A DNA stretch of 64,000 nucleotides. Origin: Allobosea thiooxidans (lineage in GTDB: Bacteria > Pseudomonadota > Alphaproteobacteria > Rhizobiales > Beijerinckiaceae). Shown in pieces: positions 43,146 to 52,663 of this stretch. The stretch covers positions 310,001-374,000 of the forward strand of contig NZ_FUYX01000005.1 of NCBI RefSeq assembly GCF_900168195.1. The letters run 5' to 3'. Numbering within the stretch: position 1 is the stretch's first letter; every line of letters begins with the position of its first letter. Below the pieces are notes generated by a model. That model saw only the letters and a list, made by a program, of their open reading frames with translations, was not told the DNA's origin and searched no databases. The translations under genes were made by a program, and so were the position numbers.

Positions 43146-44369
43146 TCAGCGCTTGCCGCGCATCCGGGCCAGAAGAGCGGGCGTCGGATAGCCGTCGGGG
43201 ATCTCGCCGGCGCTGATCTGATACTGGCGGACGGCCTCGCGCGTGCCGGTGCCGATCCGCCCGTCGGCATCGTGATCGTAGAGGCCCAGCGCCTTCAGGC
43301 GCCGCTGCAGGTCCTTGGTGCCGGCCATGTCGAGGCGCGCCGCCTTGACCGGCCAGTCGGCCTGGATCGCCGGGCGCCCCATGATCCGGTCGCCGAGATG
43401 GCCGACGGCCAGCGCATAGGCGTCCGAGGAGTTGTATTTCTTGATGACGTCGAAATTGGCGGTGAGCAGCAGCACCGGCCCGGTATGCCCGGCCGGGTAG
43501 AACAGGCGCCCGCTGCCGGAGGAGGGCAGGGCCTTGCCGTCGACGCGGCGCACCCCGGCGGAAGCGAAGGCCGCGAAGCTCGCCTTGTCGAGGCGATGGT
43601 CGAAGCGATCAGGCAGGCTGACCTCCATGCCCCAGGGCAGGCCCGGCGCCCAGCCATGGTTGCGCAGGTAGTTGGCGGTCGAGGCGAGCGCGTCGCTGGT
43701 CGAGCTCCAGATGTCGGCATGGCCGTCACCGGTCCAGTCGACCGCGTGCTTCAGATAGCTCGACGGCATGAACTGGGTATGGCCCATGGCGCCGGCCCAG
43801 GAGCCGCGCAGTTCGTCGCGCCCGGCATAGCCCTTCTCGATCAGCTCCAGCGCGATCAGCAGCTCGTCGCGGAAGAAGTCGCCGCGGTAGCGGATCGAGG
43901 CGAGGGTCGCGAGCGAGCGGATGACGTCCTTGCCGCCCTTGAAGGAGCCGTAATTGGTCTCCATCCCCCAGACGCCGAGGACGACTTCCTTGGGGACGCC
44001 GTAGCGTGCCTCGACCCGGGCGAGGACTGTCGCGTTCTCGGCCGCGGCATCGCGCCCGCGCTGGATGCGGGTGCCGCCGACGGCGTTCTCCAGATAGCTC
44101 CAGATCGGTGCGCTGAATTCGGACTGCTTCTTCGTCAGCGCGACGATCGAGGCGTCCGGCGTCACGCCGCGGAAGGCGAGGTCGAAGGTTGCGCGCGAGA
44201 TGCCGCGCGCCTGCGCCTGCGGCCAGAGCCGCTGCAGGAAGATGTCGAAGGACGGGCTCGCCGGGGTCACCCGGGCATGGGCGCCGGAAACGTTGATCGA
44301 GCCCGTGGTCTGCGCCAGCGCCGGGGCCAGGCTGATCAGGGCCGAAGCTGCGATGACGGACAGGCGCAT
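43146..44369 (-). CDS. Lytic murein transglycosylase, MltB family
   Basis: A 407-residue periplasmic enzyme that cuts peptidoglycan with 1,6-anhydro product. It has a signal peptide at 1-19 (MRLSVIAASALISLAPALA) and no lipobox, so it is soluble. The catalytic Glu lies in VWGMETNYGSFKGG, with SWAGAMGHTQFMPSSYL after. The last ~65 residues are a PG_binding_1 domain (KDLQRRLKALGLYDHDADGR). Start at 44369 has GGGAG upstream. A CtrA box 54 bases before the start suggests cell-cycle timing. Confidence 0.93.
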   Translation of the reverse strand: MRLSVIAASALISLAPALAQTTGSINVSGAHARVTPASPSFDIFLQRLWPQAQARGISRATFDLAFRGVTPDASIVALTKKQSEFSAPIWSYLENAVGGTRIQRGRDAAAENATVLARVEARYGVPKEVVLGVWGMETNYGSFKGGKDVIRSLATLASIRYRGDFFRDELLIALELIEKGYAGRDELRGSWAGAMGHTQFMPSSYLKHAVDWTGDGHADIWSSTSDALASTANYLRNHGWAPGLPWGMEVSLPDRFDHRLDKASFAAFASAGVRRVDGKALPSSGSGRLFYPAGHTGPVLLLTANFDVIKKYNSSDAYALAVGHLGDRIMGRPAIQADWPVKAARLDMAGTKDLQRRLKALGLYDHDADGRIGTGTREAVRQYQISAGEIPDGYPTPALLARMRGKR

Positions 44370-44422
44370 GGACACTCCCGGCGGATGCTGGATGGAAACA
44401 TCACCACAGCGCCCGAACAAGA

Positions 44423-44437
44423 TTAACCAAAGGTTAA
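44423..44437 (-). promoter_or_regulatory. CtrA box (TTAA-N7-TTAA) before the lytic transglycosylase
   Basis: TTAACCAAAGGTTAA matches the full CtrA consensus TTAA-N7-TTAA and is itself palindromic. It is 54 bases upstream of the transglycosylase start, a usual CtrA position. The window also carries cpdR, part of the pathway controlling CtrA turnover. Confidence 0.6.
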
Positions 44438-44712
44438 GTCGCGCGCGAGCCTGGCGCGGCTTCGTGATTTGACAAGCTCGAACGATTGTCGGACTTTCCG
44501 CCGATGAACAGCGCTTCCCCCTTTCGCCGCGGTCTGCACCGCTCGGGCAATCTCATCGCGGGCGTCTAGCCCCGGGTCTGTCGCGCTTGGCGCCTCCGGC
44601 TCGGGGGGCGCGCTCTCTCTCCACTTCCGTTCACCTGCGAGTTCGACCTTGTGATGCCGTGCGGCTTTGCGTCCGCGGGCGGGCGCTCGCCGTTTCGATG
44701 AAAGCTACACCG

Positions 44713-45123
44713 ATGTCCTCCAAGCGTCCCGCCATTACCGTTACCGCCGCGGACCATGCCATGCTGAGCCGGATTGCGGCCGGCGCCGCCAACACCATGC
44801 CGGAGCTCGCCGCCGAGCTCAGCCACGAGCTCGACCGCGCCCGCATCCTGCCGGAAGGCCGGACCTCGATCGATCACGCCCGCGTCGGCAGCGAGATCGT
44901 CTATCGCGACGAAAGCACCAAGCGCGAGACCACGATCACGCTGGTCTGGCCGCAGGATGCCAATATCGAGAAGAACCGCATCTCGGTGATGACGCCGATC
45001 GGCGTCGCGCTGATCGGCATGGCCGCGGAGCGCTCAATCGACTGGACGACCCGCTCCGGCGACGTCAAGCGCCTGACCGTGCTGGAAGTGCGCGAGCCGG
45101 CCGAGGAAGAGGCGGCGTCCTAG
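44713..45123 (+). CDS. rnk: Rnk-like nucleoside diphosphate kinase regulator (GreA/B C-terminal domain)
   Basis: A 136-residue protein with an N-terminal helical part and the GreA/GreB-type C-terminal domain from about 55 (RVGSEIVYRDES to RLTVLEVREPAE), lacking the long coiled coil of Gre factors. Rnk binds RNA polymerase and affects nucleotide kinase levels. I chose 44713 (MSSKRPAITVTAADHAML) to match homologues; ATG 44698 would add five residues. TTGACA at 44468 could belong to its promoter. Confidence 0.85.
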   Translation: MSSKRPAITVTAADHAMLSRIAAGAANTMPELAAELSHELDRARILPEGRTSIDHARVGSEIVYRDESTKRETTITLVWPQDANIEKNRISVMTPIGVALIGMAAERSIDWTTRSGDVKRLTVLEVREPAEEEAAS

Positions 45124-45146
45124 CTCGGAATGCGAGAAGTCCGCAC

Positions 45147-45235
45147 CGTCATTGCGAGGAGCGTAGCGACGGCGCAATCCAGGGAGGCCTGGCGCTCTGC
45201 CGCCCCTGGATTGCTTCGCCGTGCTGGCAATGACG
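45147..45235. repeat. Palindromic intergenic repeat, family B, copy 2
   Basis: CGTCATTGCGAGGAGCGTAG on the left and the matching right arm GATTGCTTCGCCGTGCTG GCAATGACG, between convergent rnk and galE. Same family as 14256-14353. Confidence 0.75.
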
Positions 45236-45296
45236 GGCGCCTGAGGCCCTTGCAGCTTCGGCCTCGACGAGACGTCAGACGGCCGGTTTCGGTGGC

Positions 45297-46289
45297 TCAG
45301 GCCGAGGCGTTGCGGGTCCTGAGCTTCTCCTCCCAGGCGAGGGCCTGGCCGACGATCTGCTCGAGGTCGTCATGCTGCGGCTGCCAGCCGAGTGTGTCGC
45401 GGATACGGTCGGCGCGGGCGATCAGCGAGGCCGGATCGCCGTCGCGGCGCCCGGCGAGCGCCACCGGGAAGTCGACGCCCGACACCTTCTTCACGACATC
45501 GATGACCTGCTTCACCGAATAGCCGCGGCCGTAGCCGCAGTTCAGCGTGAGGCTCTCCCCGCCGCCGCGCAGATGGTCGAGCGCGGCAAGATGGGCGCGG
45601 GCGAGGTCGGTGACGTGGATGTAGTCGCGCACGCAGGTGCCGTCCGGCGTCGCATAGTCGGTGCCGAAGACGGTCAGGCTCTCGCGCTGCCCGAGCGCGG
45701 CCTGGCTCGCGACCTTGATCAGATGCGTCGCGTTCGGCGTGGACTGGCCGGAACGGCCCTTCGGATCGGCCCCGGCGACGTTGAAGTAGCGCAGCGCGAC
45801 ATAGTTGAAGCCGTGCGCCTTGGCCGCGTCCTGCAGCATCCACTCGCTCATCAGCTTGGAGCGGCCATAGGGGTTGATCGGGTTGAGCGCGATCTCTTCC
45901 GGCACCGGCGAGACCGGCGGCTCGCCATAGACGGCGGCGGTGGAGGAGAAGATGACGTGCTTCACCCCGGCGCGCACCGCGCTCTCGATCAGGGCGCGCG
46001 TCTTCACGGTGTTGTTGAAATAGTAGCCGAGAGGGTCGCTGACCGAGTCGGGGACCACGATGCGGGCAGCGAAATGCGCCAGCGCCGTGATGCCGTGCTC
46101 GGCGATCACCCGCTCGACGAGGTCCTGGTCGCCGATATCGCCCTGGACGAATGTCGCTTCCGGTGGAACCGCCCACCAGAAGCCGGTCGAGAGATTGTCG
46201 AGCACGACGACCTTCTCGCCGCGGTCGAGCAATTCCAGCACCATATGGCTGCCGATGTAGCCGGCGCCGCCCGAAACCAATACCGCCAT
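45297..46289 (-). CDS. galE: UDP-glucose 4-epimerase
   Basis: A 330-residue extended SDR interconverting UDP-glucose and UDP-galactose. The NAD loop GGAGYIGSH lies at 6-14, the catalytic Ser in FSSTAAVYG and YGRSK (Tyr/Lys), and the rest through GRRDGDPASL and LGWQPQ. Normal length. It is divergent from galU with 169 bases between, so the pair supplies nucleotide sugars for surface polysaccharide. Confidence 0.96.
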   Translation of the reverse strand: MAVLVSGGAGYIGSHMVLELLDRGEKVVVLDNLSTGFWWAVPPEATFVQGDIGDQDLVERVIAEHGITALAHFAARIVVPDSVSDPLGYYFNNTVKTRALIESAVRAGVKHVIFSSTAAVYGEPPVSPVPEEIALNPINPYGRSKLMSEWMLQDAAKAHGFNYVALRYFNVAGADPKGRSGQSTPNATHLIKVASQAALGQRESLTVFGTDYATPDGTCVRDYIHVTDLARAHLAALDHLRGGGESLTLNCGYGRGYSVKQVIDVVKKVSGVDFPVALAGRRDGDPASLIARADRIRDTLGWQPQHDDLEQIVGQALAWEEKLRTRNASA

Positions 46290-46458
46290 CGTCTCGCTTG
46301 CCTCATCTTTGTCAGGAACAAGCCCTATCGAAAAACCGTTGACGGGTTCTCAAGGCCTGTCGGCTATAGTCCAGATGGCCGGCAACCATGACAGTTGTGC
46401 GGCCGCTCCCACCACTGCCGGACTTCGGCAATTGGCTACCGCGCCCAATGGATTTTTC

Positions 46459-47337
46459 ATGACGAAACGCATCCGCAAGGCCGTTCTCCCCGTCGCCGGT
46501 CTCGGCACCCGCTTCCTGCCCGCCACCAAGGCGATCCCGAAGGAGATGCTGACCATCGTCGACCGCCCGGTCGTGCAGCATGTCGTGGACGAGGCCCGCG
46601 CCGCCGGCATCGAGCACTTTATCTTCGTCACCGGCCGCAACAAGGCGGTGATCGAGGATCATTTCGACATGGCCTACGAGCTCGACGACACGCTGGCCAA
46701 GCGCAACAAGGTGAAGGAGCTCGAGGCGCTGAAGGCCGATCTGCCGGCTGCGGGCGCGACCAGCTTCACCCGCCAGCAGGCGCCGCTCGGCCTCGGCCAC
46801 GCCGTCTGGTGCGCACGCGAGATCGTCGGCGAGGAGCCTTTCGCGCTGCTGCTGCCGGACATGCTCCATTACAGCCAGGGCAAGGGCTGCCTCGCCGAGA
46901 TGATCGAGGCCTATGACCAGCATGGCGGCAACCACATCGCCGTCGCGCCCGTGCCGGAGGACCAGACCCATCAATACGGCATCGTCGGCGTCCAGGACGC
47001 CAAGGCCAAGGTCTCGAAGGTGACCGGCATGGTCGAGAAGCCGCCGAAGGGCACGGCCCCGTCCAACCTGCACATCTCCGGCCGCTATATCCTGCAGCCG
47101 ACGATCTTCAACCTGCTCGCCAACCAGGAGAAGGGCGCCGGCGGCGAGATCCAGCTCACCGATTCGATGATCGCGCTGTCGCGGCAGGAACCGTTCTACG
47201 CGGTGCGCTTCGACGGCGAGATCTACGATGCCGGCTCCAAGATCGGCTTCCTGGCGGCGAACGTCGCCTATGCGCTCGACCGCGGCGATCTCGGCCCGCA
47301 GCTGCGCGCCGAGATCGAGAAGCTGCTCGACCGCTGA
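46459..47337 (+). CDS. galU: UTP-glucose-1-phosphate uridylyltransferase
   Basis: A 292-residue nucleotidyltransferase making UDP-glucose. AVLPVAGLGTRFLPATKAIP near residue 8 and PKEML form the nucleotide site; later segments include LPDMLHYSQ and VEKPPKG. Start at 46459 gives MTKRIRKAVLP, the usual beginning. It supplies the substrate of the adjacent GalE. Confidence 0.96.
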   Translation: MTKRIRKAVLPVAGLGTRFLPATKAIPKEMLTIVDRPVVQHVVDEARAAGIEHFIFVTGRNKAVIEDHFDMAYELDDTLAKRNKVKELEALKADLPAAGATSFTRQQAPLGLGHAVWCAREIVGEEPFALLLPDMLHYSQGKGCLAEMIEAYDQHGGNHIAVAPVPEDQTHQYGIVGVQDAKAKVSKVTGMVEKPPKGTAPSNLHISGRYILQPTIFNLLANQEKGAGGEIQLTDSMIALSRQEPFYAVRFDGEIYDAGSKIGFLAANVAYALDRGDLGPQLRAEIEKLLDR

Positions 47338-47363
47338 GGCGTTCCAGACCGGTCCACTCAGCG

Positions 47364-47483
47364 CTCGTCCCGAGGCGCCGATCCGAATAGGAAGGGCGTC
47401 TCGAAGGACGATCCAGGAGGCTCGGGAGAGCGCTGGAGCATTCTTCGAGACGCAGCCTTGCGGCTGCTCCTCGGAATGAGGGC
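47364..47483. repeat. Palindromic intergenic repeat, family A, copy 3 (diverged)
   Basis: Carries the inner arms GCGTCTCGAAGGACGATCC and CATTCTTCGAGACGC with outer arms more eroded than in copies 1 and 2. It ends 24 bases before the next gene. Confidence 0.65.
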
Positions 47484-47507
47484 TTCGTCTTTGCAGAGGG
47501 TGCAGAG

Positions 47508-48392
47508 TTGAGCGACCAGAGTCTCGTCTTCGATCGCGCGCTCGGCCGTTCGCGGCTCAGGCGCGCCCTCGCTGGCGATTATCCGGATTTCCTGCTCCAG
47601 CGCGCGGCCGGCGATCTGGAGGAGCGGCTCGGCGCCGTGCTGCGGGAATTCGCGGTCGCGGCCGATCTCGGCACGCCGTTGCCCGTCGTCGCGCCCGTCC
47701 TCTCGGCCAAGGCCGGCAAGCTGCTGCGCATGGCCGAGGCCGAGGGTGGCGGCGCTGCCGTGATCGGCGATCTCGAACGCCTGCCCTTCGCGGCCGAGTC
47801 GCTCGATCTCGCCGTCTCGCTGCTGGCGCTGCAGGGCGTCAACGACCTTCCCGGAGCGCTCGTCCAGATCAAGCGTGCCCTGCGGCCCGACGGGCTGTTC
47901 ATGGGCTGCCTGCTCGGCGGCCGCAGCCTGCAGGAGCTGCGGCAAGCCCTGCTCGAGGCCGAGAGCGAGACGACCGGTGGCGTCAGCCCGCGCGTCGCCC
48001 CCTTCGCCGATCTGCGCGATCTCGGCAGCCTGCTGCAGCGCGCCGGCTTCGCGCTGCCCGTCGTCGACAGCGAGGTCGTGACGGTGCGCTATGGCGACGT
48101 GTTCGGCCTGCTGCGCGATCTCAGGGCGATGGGCTGGGCCAATGCGCTCCTCGCCCGGCGCAAGGCGCTGCTGCGGCGCGAGACGCTGCTGCGCGCTGCC
48201 GCGCTCTATGCCGAACGCTTCGCCGATCCCGATGGGCGCCTGCCGGCGACCTTCGAATTCGTCTGGGTCTCCGGCTGGGCGCCGCATGAGAGCCAGCAGA
48301 AGCCGCTGAGGCCCGGCTCCGCCAAGGCGAGGCTGGCCGATGCGCTCGGCGTGCCGGAGATCAAGGCCGGCGAGAAGCCGGGTGAAGGCTGA
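47508..48392 (+). CDS. NDUFAF5-like methyltransferase-fold protein
   Basis: A 294-residue protein with a SAM-type fold, resembling the alphaproteobacterial relatives of NDUFAF5, the mitochondrial complex I factor that hydroxylates an arginine of NDUFS7. LVFDRALGRSRLRRAL opens it, typical of this group, followed by AVIGDLERLPFAAESLDLAV (motif II region). The acidic loop expected for SAM is weak. The start is TTG at 47508 with AGAGGG upstream; no better ATG exists in frame. Confidence 0.78.
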   Translation: MSDQSLVFDRALGRSRLRRALAGDYPDFLLQRAAGDLEERLGAVLREFAVAADLGTPLPVVAPVLSAKAGKLLRMAEAEGGGAAVIGDLERLPFAAESLDLAVSLLALQGVNDLPGALVQIKRALRPDGLFMGCLLGGRSLQELRQALLEAESETTGGVSPRVAPFADLRDLGSLLQRAGFALPVVDSEVVTVRYGDVFGLLRDLRAMGWANALLARRKALLRRETLLRAAALYAERFADPDGRLPATFEFVWVSGWAPHESQQKPLRPGSAKARLADALGVPEIKAGEKPGEG

Positions 48393-48409
48393 GAATGGAC
48401 ATGCCCGCG

Positions 48410-48504
48410 CCGTCATGGTCGGGCTTGTCCCGACCATCCACGTCTTCGCTCTTCGCGCGCAGTGTTCAAGCCGTGGATGCTCGCCACAGGGGCTAGCATG
48501 ACGG
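48410..48504. repeat. Palindromic intergenic repeat, family C, copy 2 (reverse orientation)
   Basis: CCGTCATGGTCGGGCTTGTC at the left end and GGATGCTCGCCAC...AGCATGACGG at the right, the reverse of copy 1. It ends just before the thioesterase gene and supplies spurious upstream start codons for it. Confidence 0.8.
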
Positions 48505-48521
48505 TGGAGGGGGCTGAGGAC

Positions 48522-48959
48522 ATGAGCGAACGCCAACCCCGTCTGTCACGGGCCGATTTCCGCATCTTCCGCGCCATTCCGACCCGCTGGCACGACAACG
48601 ACATCTTCGGCCACGTCAACAATGTCGTCTACTATGGCTGGTTCGACACGGCGGTGAACGCCTGGCTGGTCGAGAACGGCTTCCTCGACCCGGCGACGAG
48701 CGAAATCGTCGGGCTCGTGGTCGGGACGGCCTGCACCTATTTCGAGAGCGTCGCCTTCCCCGAGACCGTCGAGGCCGGGATCGCGGTCGAGCGGCTCGGC
48801 AACAGCTCCGTCACCTACCGCATCGGCATCTTCCGGCAGGGCGGGGCGCAGGCGGCGGCGCAGGGCCGCTTCACCCATGTCTATGTCGCGCGTGCGGGCC
48901 AGAAGCCGGTGCCCATTCCGGCGCCATTGCGGGCGGCGCTCGCCGCGATCCAGAGCTGA
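48522..48959 (+). CDS. Acyl-CoA thioesterase, hotdog fold (YbgC/4HBT type)
   Basis: A 145-residue hotdog-fold protein. [20 protein letters not shown] near residue 20 is the 4HBT signature, with the Asp of DIFGHVNN as catalytic residue. Such enzymes hydrolyse short acyl-CoA or hydroxybenzoyl-CoA-like thioesters in the cytosol. The ATG at 48522 was preferred because upstream starts fall within the repeat. GAGG precedes it. Confidence 0.87.
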   Translation: MSERQPRLSRADFRIFRAIPTRWHDNDIFGHVNNVVYYGWFDTAVNAWLVENGFLDPATSEIVGLVVGTACTYFESVAFPETVEAGIAVERLGNSSVTYRIGIFRQGGAQAAAQGRFTHVYVARAGQKPVPIPAPLRAALAAIQS

Positions 48960-49053
48960 AGGGGGCGTCTATGCCGTTGTACGTTGTGCAACGAGCCGAG
49001 GCAGGCTATGCCCCAGCCAACCCCCTCGCCGGACCGCCAGGAACCCTGAGCCC

Positions 49054-51264
49054 GTGATTCCGAACGACATCAAGATCACCCCGCAGCTCGTCGCCGAGCA
49101 CGGCCTGAAGCCGGACGAGTATCAGCGCTTCCTGCATCTGATCGGCCGCGAGCCGACGATCACGGAGCTCGGCATCGTCTCGGCGATGTGGAACGAGCAC
49201 TGCTCCTACAAGTCGTCGAAGATCCATCTGAAGACGCTGCCGACCAAGGCGCCATGGGTGATCCAGGGGCCGGGCGAGAATGCCGGCGTCATCGATATCG
49301 GCGACGGCACGGCCATCGTCTTCAAGATGGAGAGCCACAACCACCCGTCCTTCATCGAGCCCTATCAGGGCGCGACGACGGGCGTCGGCGGCATCCTGCG
49401 CGACGTCTTCACCATGGGCGCGCGCCCGATCGCGGTGCTCGACGCGCTGCGCTTCGGCTCGCCGGACCATCCCAAGACCCGCCATCTCGTCTCCGGCGTC
49501 GTCGCCGGCATCGGCGGCTATGGCAATTCCTTCGGCGTGCCGAATGTCGGCGGCGCCACCGGCTTCCACACCCGCTATGACGGCAACATCCTGGTCAACG
49601 CCATGGCGGTCGGCATCGCCAAGGCCGACGAGATCTTCTACGCCAAGGCGTCGGGCGTCGGTAAGGCGATCGTCTATCTCGGCTCCAAGACCGGCCGCGA
49701 CGGCATCCACGGCGCGACCATGGCCTCGGCCGAATTCGACGACAAGTCGGAGGAGAAGCGCCCGACCGTGCAGGTCGGCGACCCCTTCGCCGAGAAGCTG
49801 CTGCTTGAGGCCTGCCTCGAGATCATGGCCGCCGGCCATGTCGACGCGATCCAGGACATGGGTGCCGCCGGCCTGACCTGCTCGGCCGTCGAGATGGGCG
49901 CCAAGGGCGATCTCGGCGTCGAGCTCGACCTCGACAAGGTGCCCTGCCGCGAGGAAGGCATGAGCGCCTATGAGATGATGCTCTCGGAGAGCCAGGAACG
50001 CATGCTCATGGTGATCAAGCCGGGGCATGAGGAGGCGGCCGAGGCGATCTTCCAGAAATGGGGTCTCGACTTCGCCGTCGTCGGCCACACCACCGACACG
50101 CTGCGCTTCGTCGTGAAGCACCAGGGCGAGGTCATGGCCGACCTGCCGATCAAGGAGCTCGGCGACGAGGCGCCCGAATACGACCGGCCCTGGATCGAGA
50201 CCGCGCCGCAGCAGCGCATCGCGGCCGAAAGCGTGGCGCCCCCCTGCGGCAATGCCGAGGCGCTGAAGCAGCTGATCGGCTCGCCCGACCTCTCCTCCAA
50301 GCGCTGGATCTGGGAGCAGTACGACACGCTGATCCTGGGCAATTCGGTGGTGCGGCCCGGCGGCGATGCCGGCGTGATCCGCATCGAGGACGGGCCGAAG
50401 GGCCTCGCCATGACCGCCGATGTGACGCCGCGCTATTGCGAGGCCGATCCGTTCGAGGGCGGCAAGCAGGCGGTGGCCGAAGCCTGGCGCAATCTCACCG
50501 CGACCGGCGCGACCCCGCTCGCCATCACTGACAACCTGAACTTCGGCAACCCCGAGAAGCCGGAAGTCATGGGCCAGTTCGTCGGCTGCGTCCGCGGCAT
50601 CGGCGAGGCCTGCAAGGCGCTCGACTTCCCCGTCGTCTCCGGCAACGTCTCGCTCTACAACGAGACCAATGGTGTCTCGATCCTGCCGACCCCGACCATC
50701 GGCGGCGTCGGCGTCATGGCCGATGTGACGAAGCATGCGACCGTCGCCTTCAAGGCCGAGGGCGAGGCGATCATCCTGATCGGCGAGACCGCCGGCTGGC
50801 TCGGCCAGAGCGCCTATCTCGCGACCGTCTGCGGCCGCGAGGAGGGCGCGCCGCCGCCGGTCGATCTCGCGATCGAGCGCCGCAACGGCGATTTCGTGCG
50901 CGGGCTGATCGCCGGCGGCAAGGTCGAGACCTGCCACGACCTCTCGGATGGCGGCCTTGCCGTCACGCTCGCGGAGATGGCGATGGCCAAGGGTATCGGC
51001 GCGACCATCGAGACGCTGCCGGCCGGCCCGGCCCATGCGGTGCTCTTCGGCGAGGATCAGGCGCGCTATGTCCTGACGGTTCCCGCGGCCGAGGCCGAGG
51101 CCGTGATCGCCGCGGCGAAGGCCGCCGGCGTGCCGGCGCTCGCCATCGGTCGCACCGGCGGCGCCTCGCTCAGCCTGCCGGGCGAGCAGGCTCTGGCCGT
51201 CGCCGATCTCCGCAAGATCCACGAAGACTGGCTGCCGTCCTACATGGCCGGCAAGGCGGCCTGA
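49054..51264 (+). CDS. purL: Phosphoribosylformylglycinamidine synthase II
   Basis: A 736-residue small-type PurL, the FGAR-amidating subunit working with PurS and PurQ in purine synthesis. The start is GTG at 49054 ([17 protein letters not shown]), set by similarity. [33 protein letters not shown] and [10 protein letters not shown] carry the catalytic His and ATP site. bolA follows after 12 bases and grxD after that, a conserved alphaproteobacterial order. Confidence 0.96.
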   Translation: MIPNDIKITPQLVAEHGLKPDEYQRFLHLIGREPTITELGIVSAMWNEHCSYKSSKIHLKTLPTKAPWVIQGPGENAGVIDIGDGTAIVFKMESHNHPSFIEPYQGATTGVGGILRDVFTMGARPIAVLDALRFGSPDHPKTRHLVSGVVAGIGGYGNSFGVPNVGGATGFHTRYDGNILVNAMAVGIAKADEIFYAKASGVGKAIVYLGSKTGRDGIHGATMASAEFDDKSEEKRPTVQVGDPFAEKLLLEACLEIMAAGHVDAIQDMGAAGLTCSAVEMGAKGDLGVELDLDKVPCREEGMSAYEMMLSESQERMLMVIKPGHEEAAEAIFQKWGLDFAVVGHTTDTLRFVVKHQGEVMADLPIKELGDEAPEYDRPWIETAPQQRIAAESVAPPCGNAEALKQLIGSPDLSSKRWIWEQYDTLILGNSVVRPGGDAGVIRIEDGPKGLAMTADVTPRYCEADPFEGGKQAVAEAWRNLTATGATPLAITDNLNFGNPEKPEVMGQFVGCVRGIGEACKALDFPVVSGNVSLYNETNGVSILPTPTIGGVGVMADVTKHATVAFKAEGEAIILIGETAGWLGQSAYLATVCGREEGAPPPVDLAIERRNGDFVRGLIAGGKVETCHDLSDGGLAVTLAEMAMAKGIGATIETLPAGPAHAVLFGEDQARYVLTVPAAEAEAVIAAAKAAGVPALAIGRTGGASLSLPGEQALAVADLRKIHEDWLPSYMAGKAA

Positions 51265-51276
51265 GGAGTTCGACCC

Positions 51277-51513
51277 ATGGCGATGGACGCTCACGAGATC
51301 GAGCGGATGATCAAGGCGGCGCTGCCGGATGCGGCGGTCGAGATCAAGGACCTGGCCGGCGACGGCGACCACTATGCCGCGACCGTCGTCTCGGCCGCCT
51401 TCAAGGGCAAGACCCGGGTGCAGCAGCACCAGATGGTCTATGCCGCGCTCCAGGGGAATATGGGCGGGGTGCTGCACGCCCTTGCGCTGACGACCAGCGT
51501 TCCCCAAGATTAG
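51277..51513 (+). CDS. BolA family protein (IbaG/BolA2 type)
   Basis: A 78-residue protein with the BolA fold. The conserved His lies in KTRVQQHQMVYAAL, used to share a 2Fe-2S cluster with monothiol glutaredoxin. DGDHYAATVVSAAFKGK is the typical core. The grxD gene follows after 43 bases, so the two partners are encoded together. GAGG precedes the start. Confidence 0.92.
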   Translation: MAMDAHEIERMIKAALPDAAVEIKDLAGDGDHYAATVVSAAFKGKTRVQQHQMVYAALQGNMGGVLHALALTTSVPQD

Positions 51514-51556
51514 AACGAGACCATCCGGCGGGCCTTGAACCCGCTCCAGGAGACAG

Positions 51557-51895
51557 ATGATGTCCGACGTCAATGCCCGCATCGAAGCGGAAGTGAAGAA
51601 CAACGACGTGGTGCTCTTCATGAAGGGCACGCCGCAGTTCCCGATGTGCGGCTTCTCCGGCCAGGTCGCGCAGATCCTCGGCTATATCGGCGTGCCCTAT
51701 AAGGGCGTGAACGTGCTCGAGGACCAGGAGATCCGCGAGGGCATCAAGGCCTATTCGAACTGGCCGACGATCCCGCAGCTCTACGTCAAGGGCGAGTTCA
51801 TCGGCGGCTGCGACATCACCCGCGAGATGTTCCAGGCCGGCGAATTGCAGGCGCTCTTCGAAGAGAAGGGCATCGCGGTGAAGCAGGCGAGCTGA
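51557..51895 (+). CDS. grxD: Monothiol glutaredoxin Grx4
   Basis: A 112-residue glutaredoxin with the CGFS site in FPMCGFSGQ at about residues 29-37, and [19 protein letters not shown] for glutathione binding. It carries Fe-S clusters for delivery, often with BolA. AGGAGAC precedes two adjacent ATG codons (51557 and 51560). Confidence 0.95.
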   Translation: MMSDVNARIEAEVKNNDVVLFMKGTPQFPMCGFSGQVAQILGYIGVPYKGVNVLEDQEIREGIKAYSNWPTIPQLYVKGEFIGGCDITREMFQAGELQALFEEKGIAVKQAS

Positions 51896-51972
51896 GGCTC
51901 GCCGCCACGGCCCGTCTGCCCGTGTCGCAGGCGGGCACGGTTGCTTTCTGCCGATCTCTGCAGCGAAACCGC

Positions 51973-52590
51973 CTAGGCGGGATAGGCGGTGGCCTGCACG
52001 GCAGGCCGCCGGCTCATACTCGCCCACCAGGCCTTGATGGCGGGCTGCTCGGCGAGCAGTGCCTCGGCCTCCGGCGCCAGCGTGAAATAGGCGAACATGG
52101 GCGCGGCATGCAGATCGGCCAGTGTCAGCGCTGCGCCGGCGAGATAAGGCCCGTCATCCATCAGGTCATTGATCGCGCGCAGGCATAGTTGCGCCTTGGG
52201 CAGTGCAGTCTGAATTCGCGCCTCGTCCGGCGCACGTCCCTGTTTGGGGACGGAGACGCGCTCCACATAGATGTCCCAGACCAGCGGGCGATAGGCGTAG
52301 GAATCGAGGATGCTCGTCAGCTGATTGACGCGGGCGCGCTCGCGCGGTGCGGAAGGCTGGAGCGCAGGGCCGGGGAATGCTTCATCGACGTAGCGTTCGA
52401 TGGCGCCGGCTTCATAGAGCCTGAAGCCATCATGTTCGAAGGCGGGGATGCGGCCGAATGGCTGTCGCTCCAGCAGGGAAGCAGGCGGCCCGTCCTTGGC
52501 AAAGACGTCGACCGGGTCGAGCCGGTAGGCCACGCCCTTTTCTTCAAGCGCCAGCCGGACGGCGCGGACATAGACGCTGTAGGGCGCCAT
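51973..52590 (-). CDS. Glutathione S-transferase family protein, possibly frameshifted at its start
   Basis: A 205-residue GST with thioredoxin-like N-terminal half (PFGRIPAFEHDGF, LYEAGAIERYVDE) and helical C-terminal half. From ATG 52590 the protein starts MAPYSVYVRAV and lacks the first beta strand. Just upstream in another frame, ATG 52603 reads MPVVYGA, exactly the missing strand. One base seems lost near 52580-52592 within GGCGCCC. It may be a sequencing error, a real frameshift, or a truncated start. Confidence 0.75.
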   Translation of the reverse strand: MAPYSVYVRAVRLALEEKGVAYRLDPVDVFAKDGPPASLLERQPFGRIPAFEHDGFRLYEAGAIERYVDEAFPGPALQPSAPRERARVNQLTSILDSYAYRPLVWDIYVERVSVPKQGRAPDEARIQTALPKAQLCLRAINDLMDDGPYLAGAALTLADLHAAPMFAYFTLAPEAEALLAEQPAIKAWWASMSRRPAVQATAYPA

Positions 52591-52663
52591 AGACGACAGG
52601 CATGGGCGTCATGGCATCTCACTAGCTGCGCGGTCGGCCTCTTCGGATGCATTCGTATCAGAT

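Noticed and set aside
48976-48993. Short inverted repeat CGTTG/CAACG before purL as an operator
   Set aside because: Five-base arms are too short to separate from chance and there is no match to a known purine regulator site.
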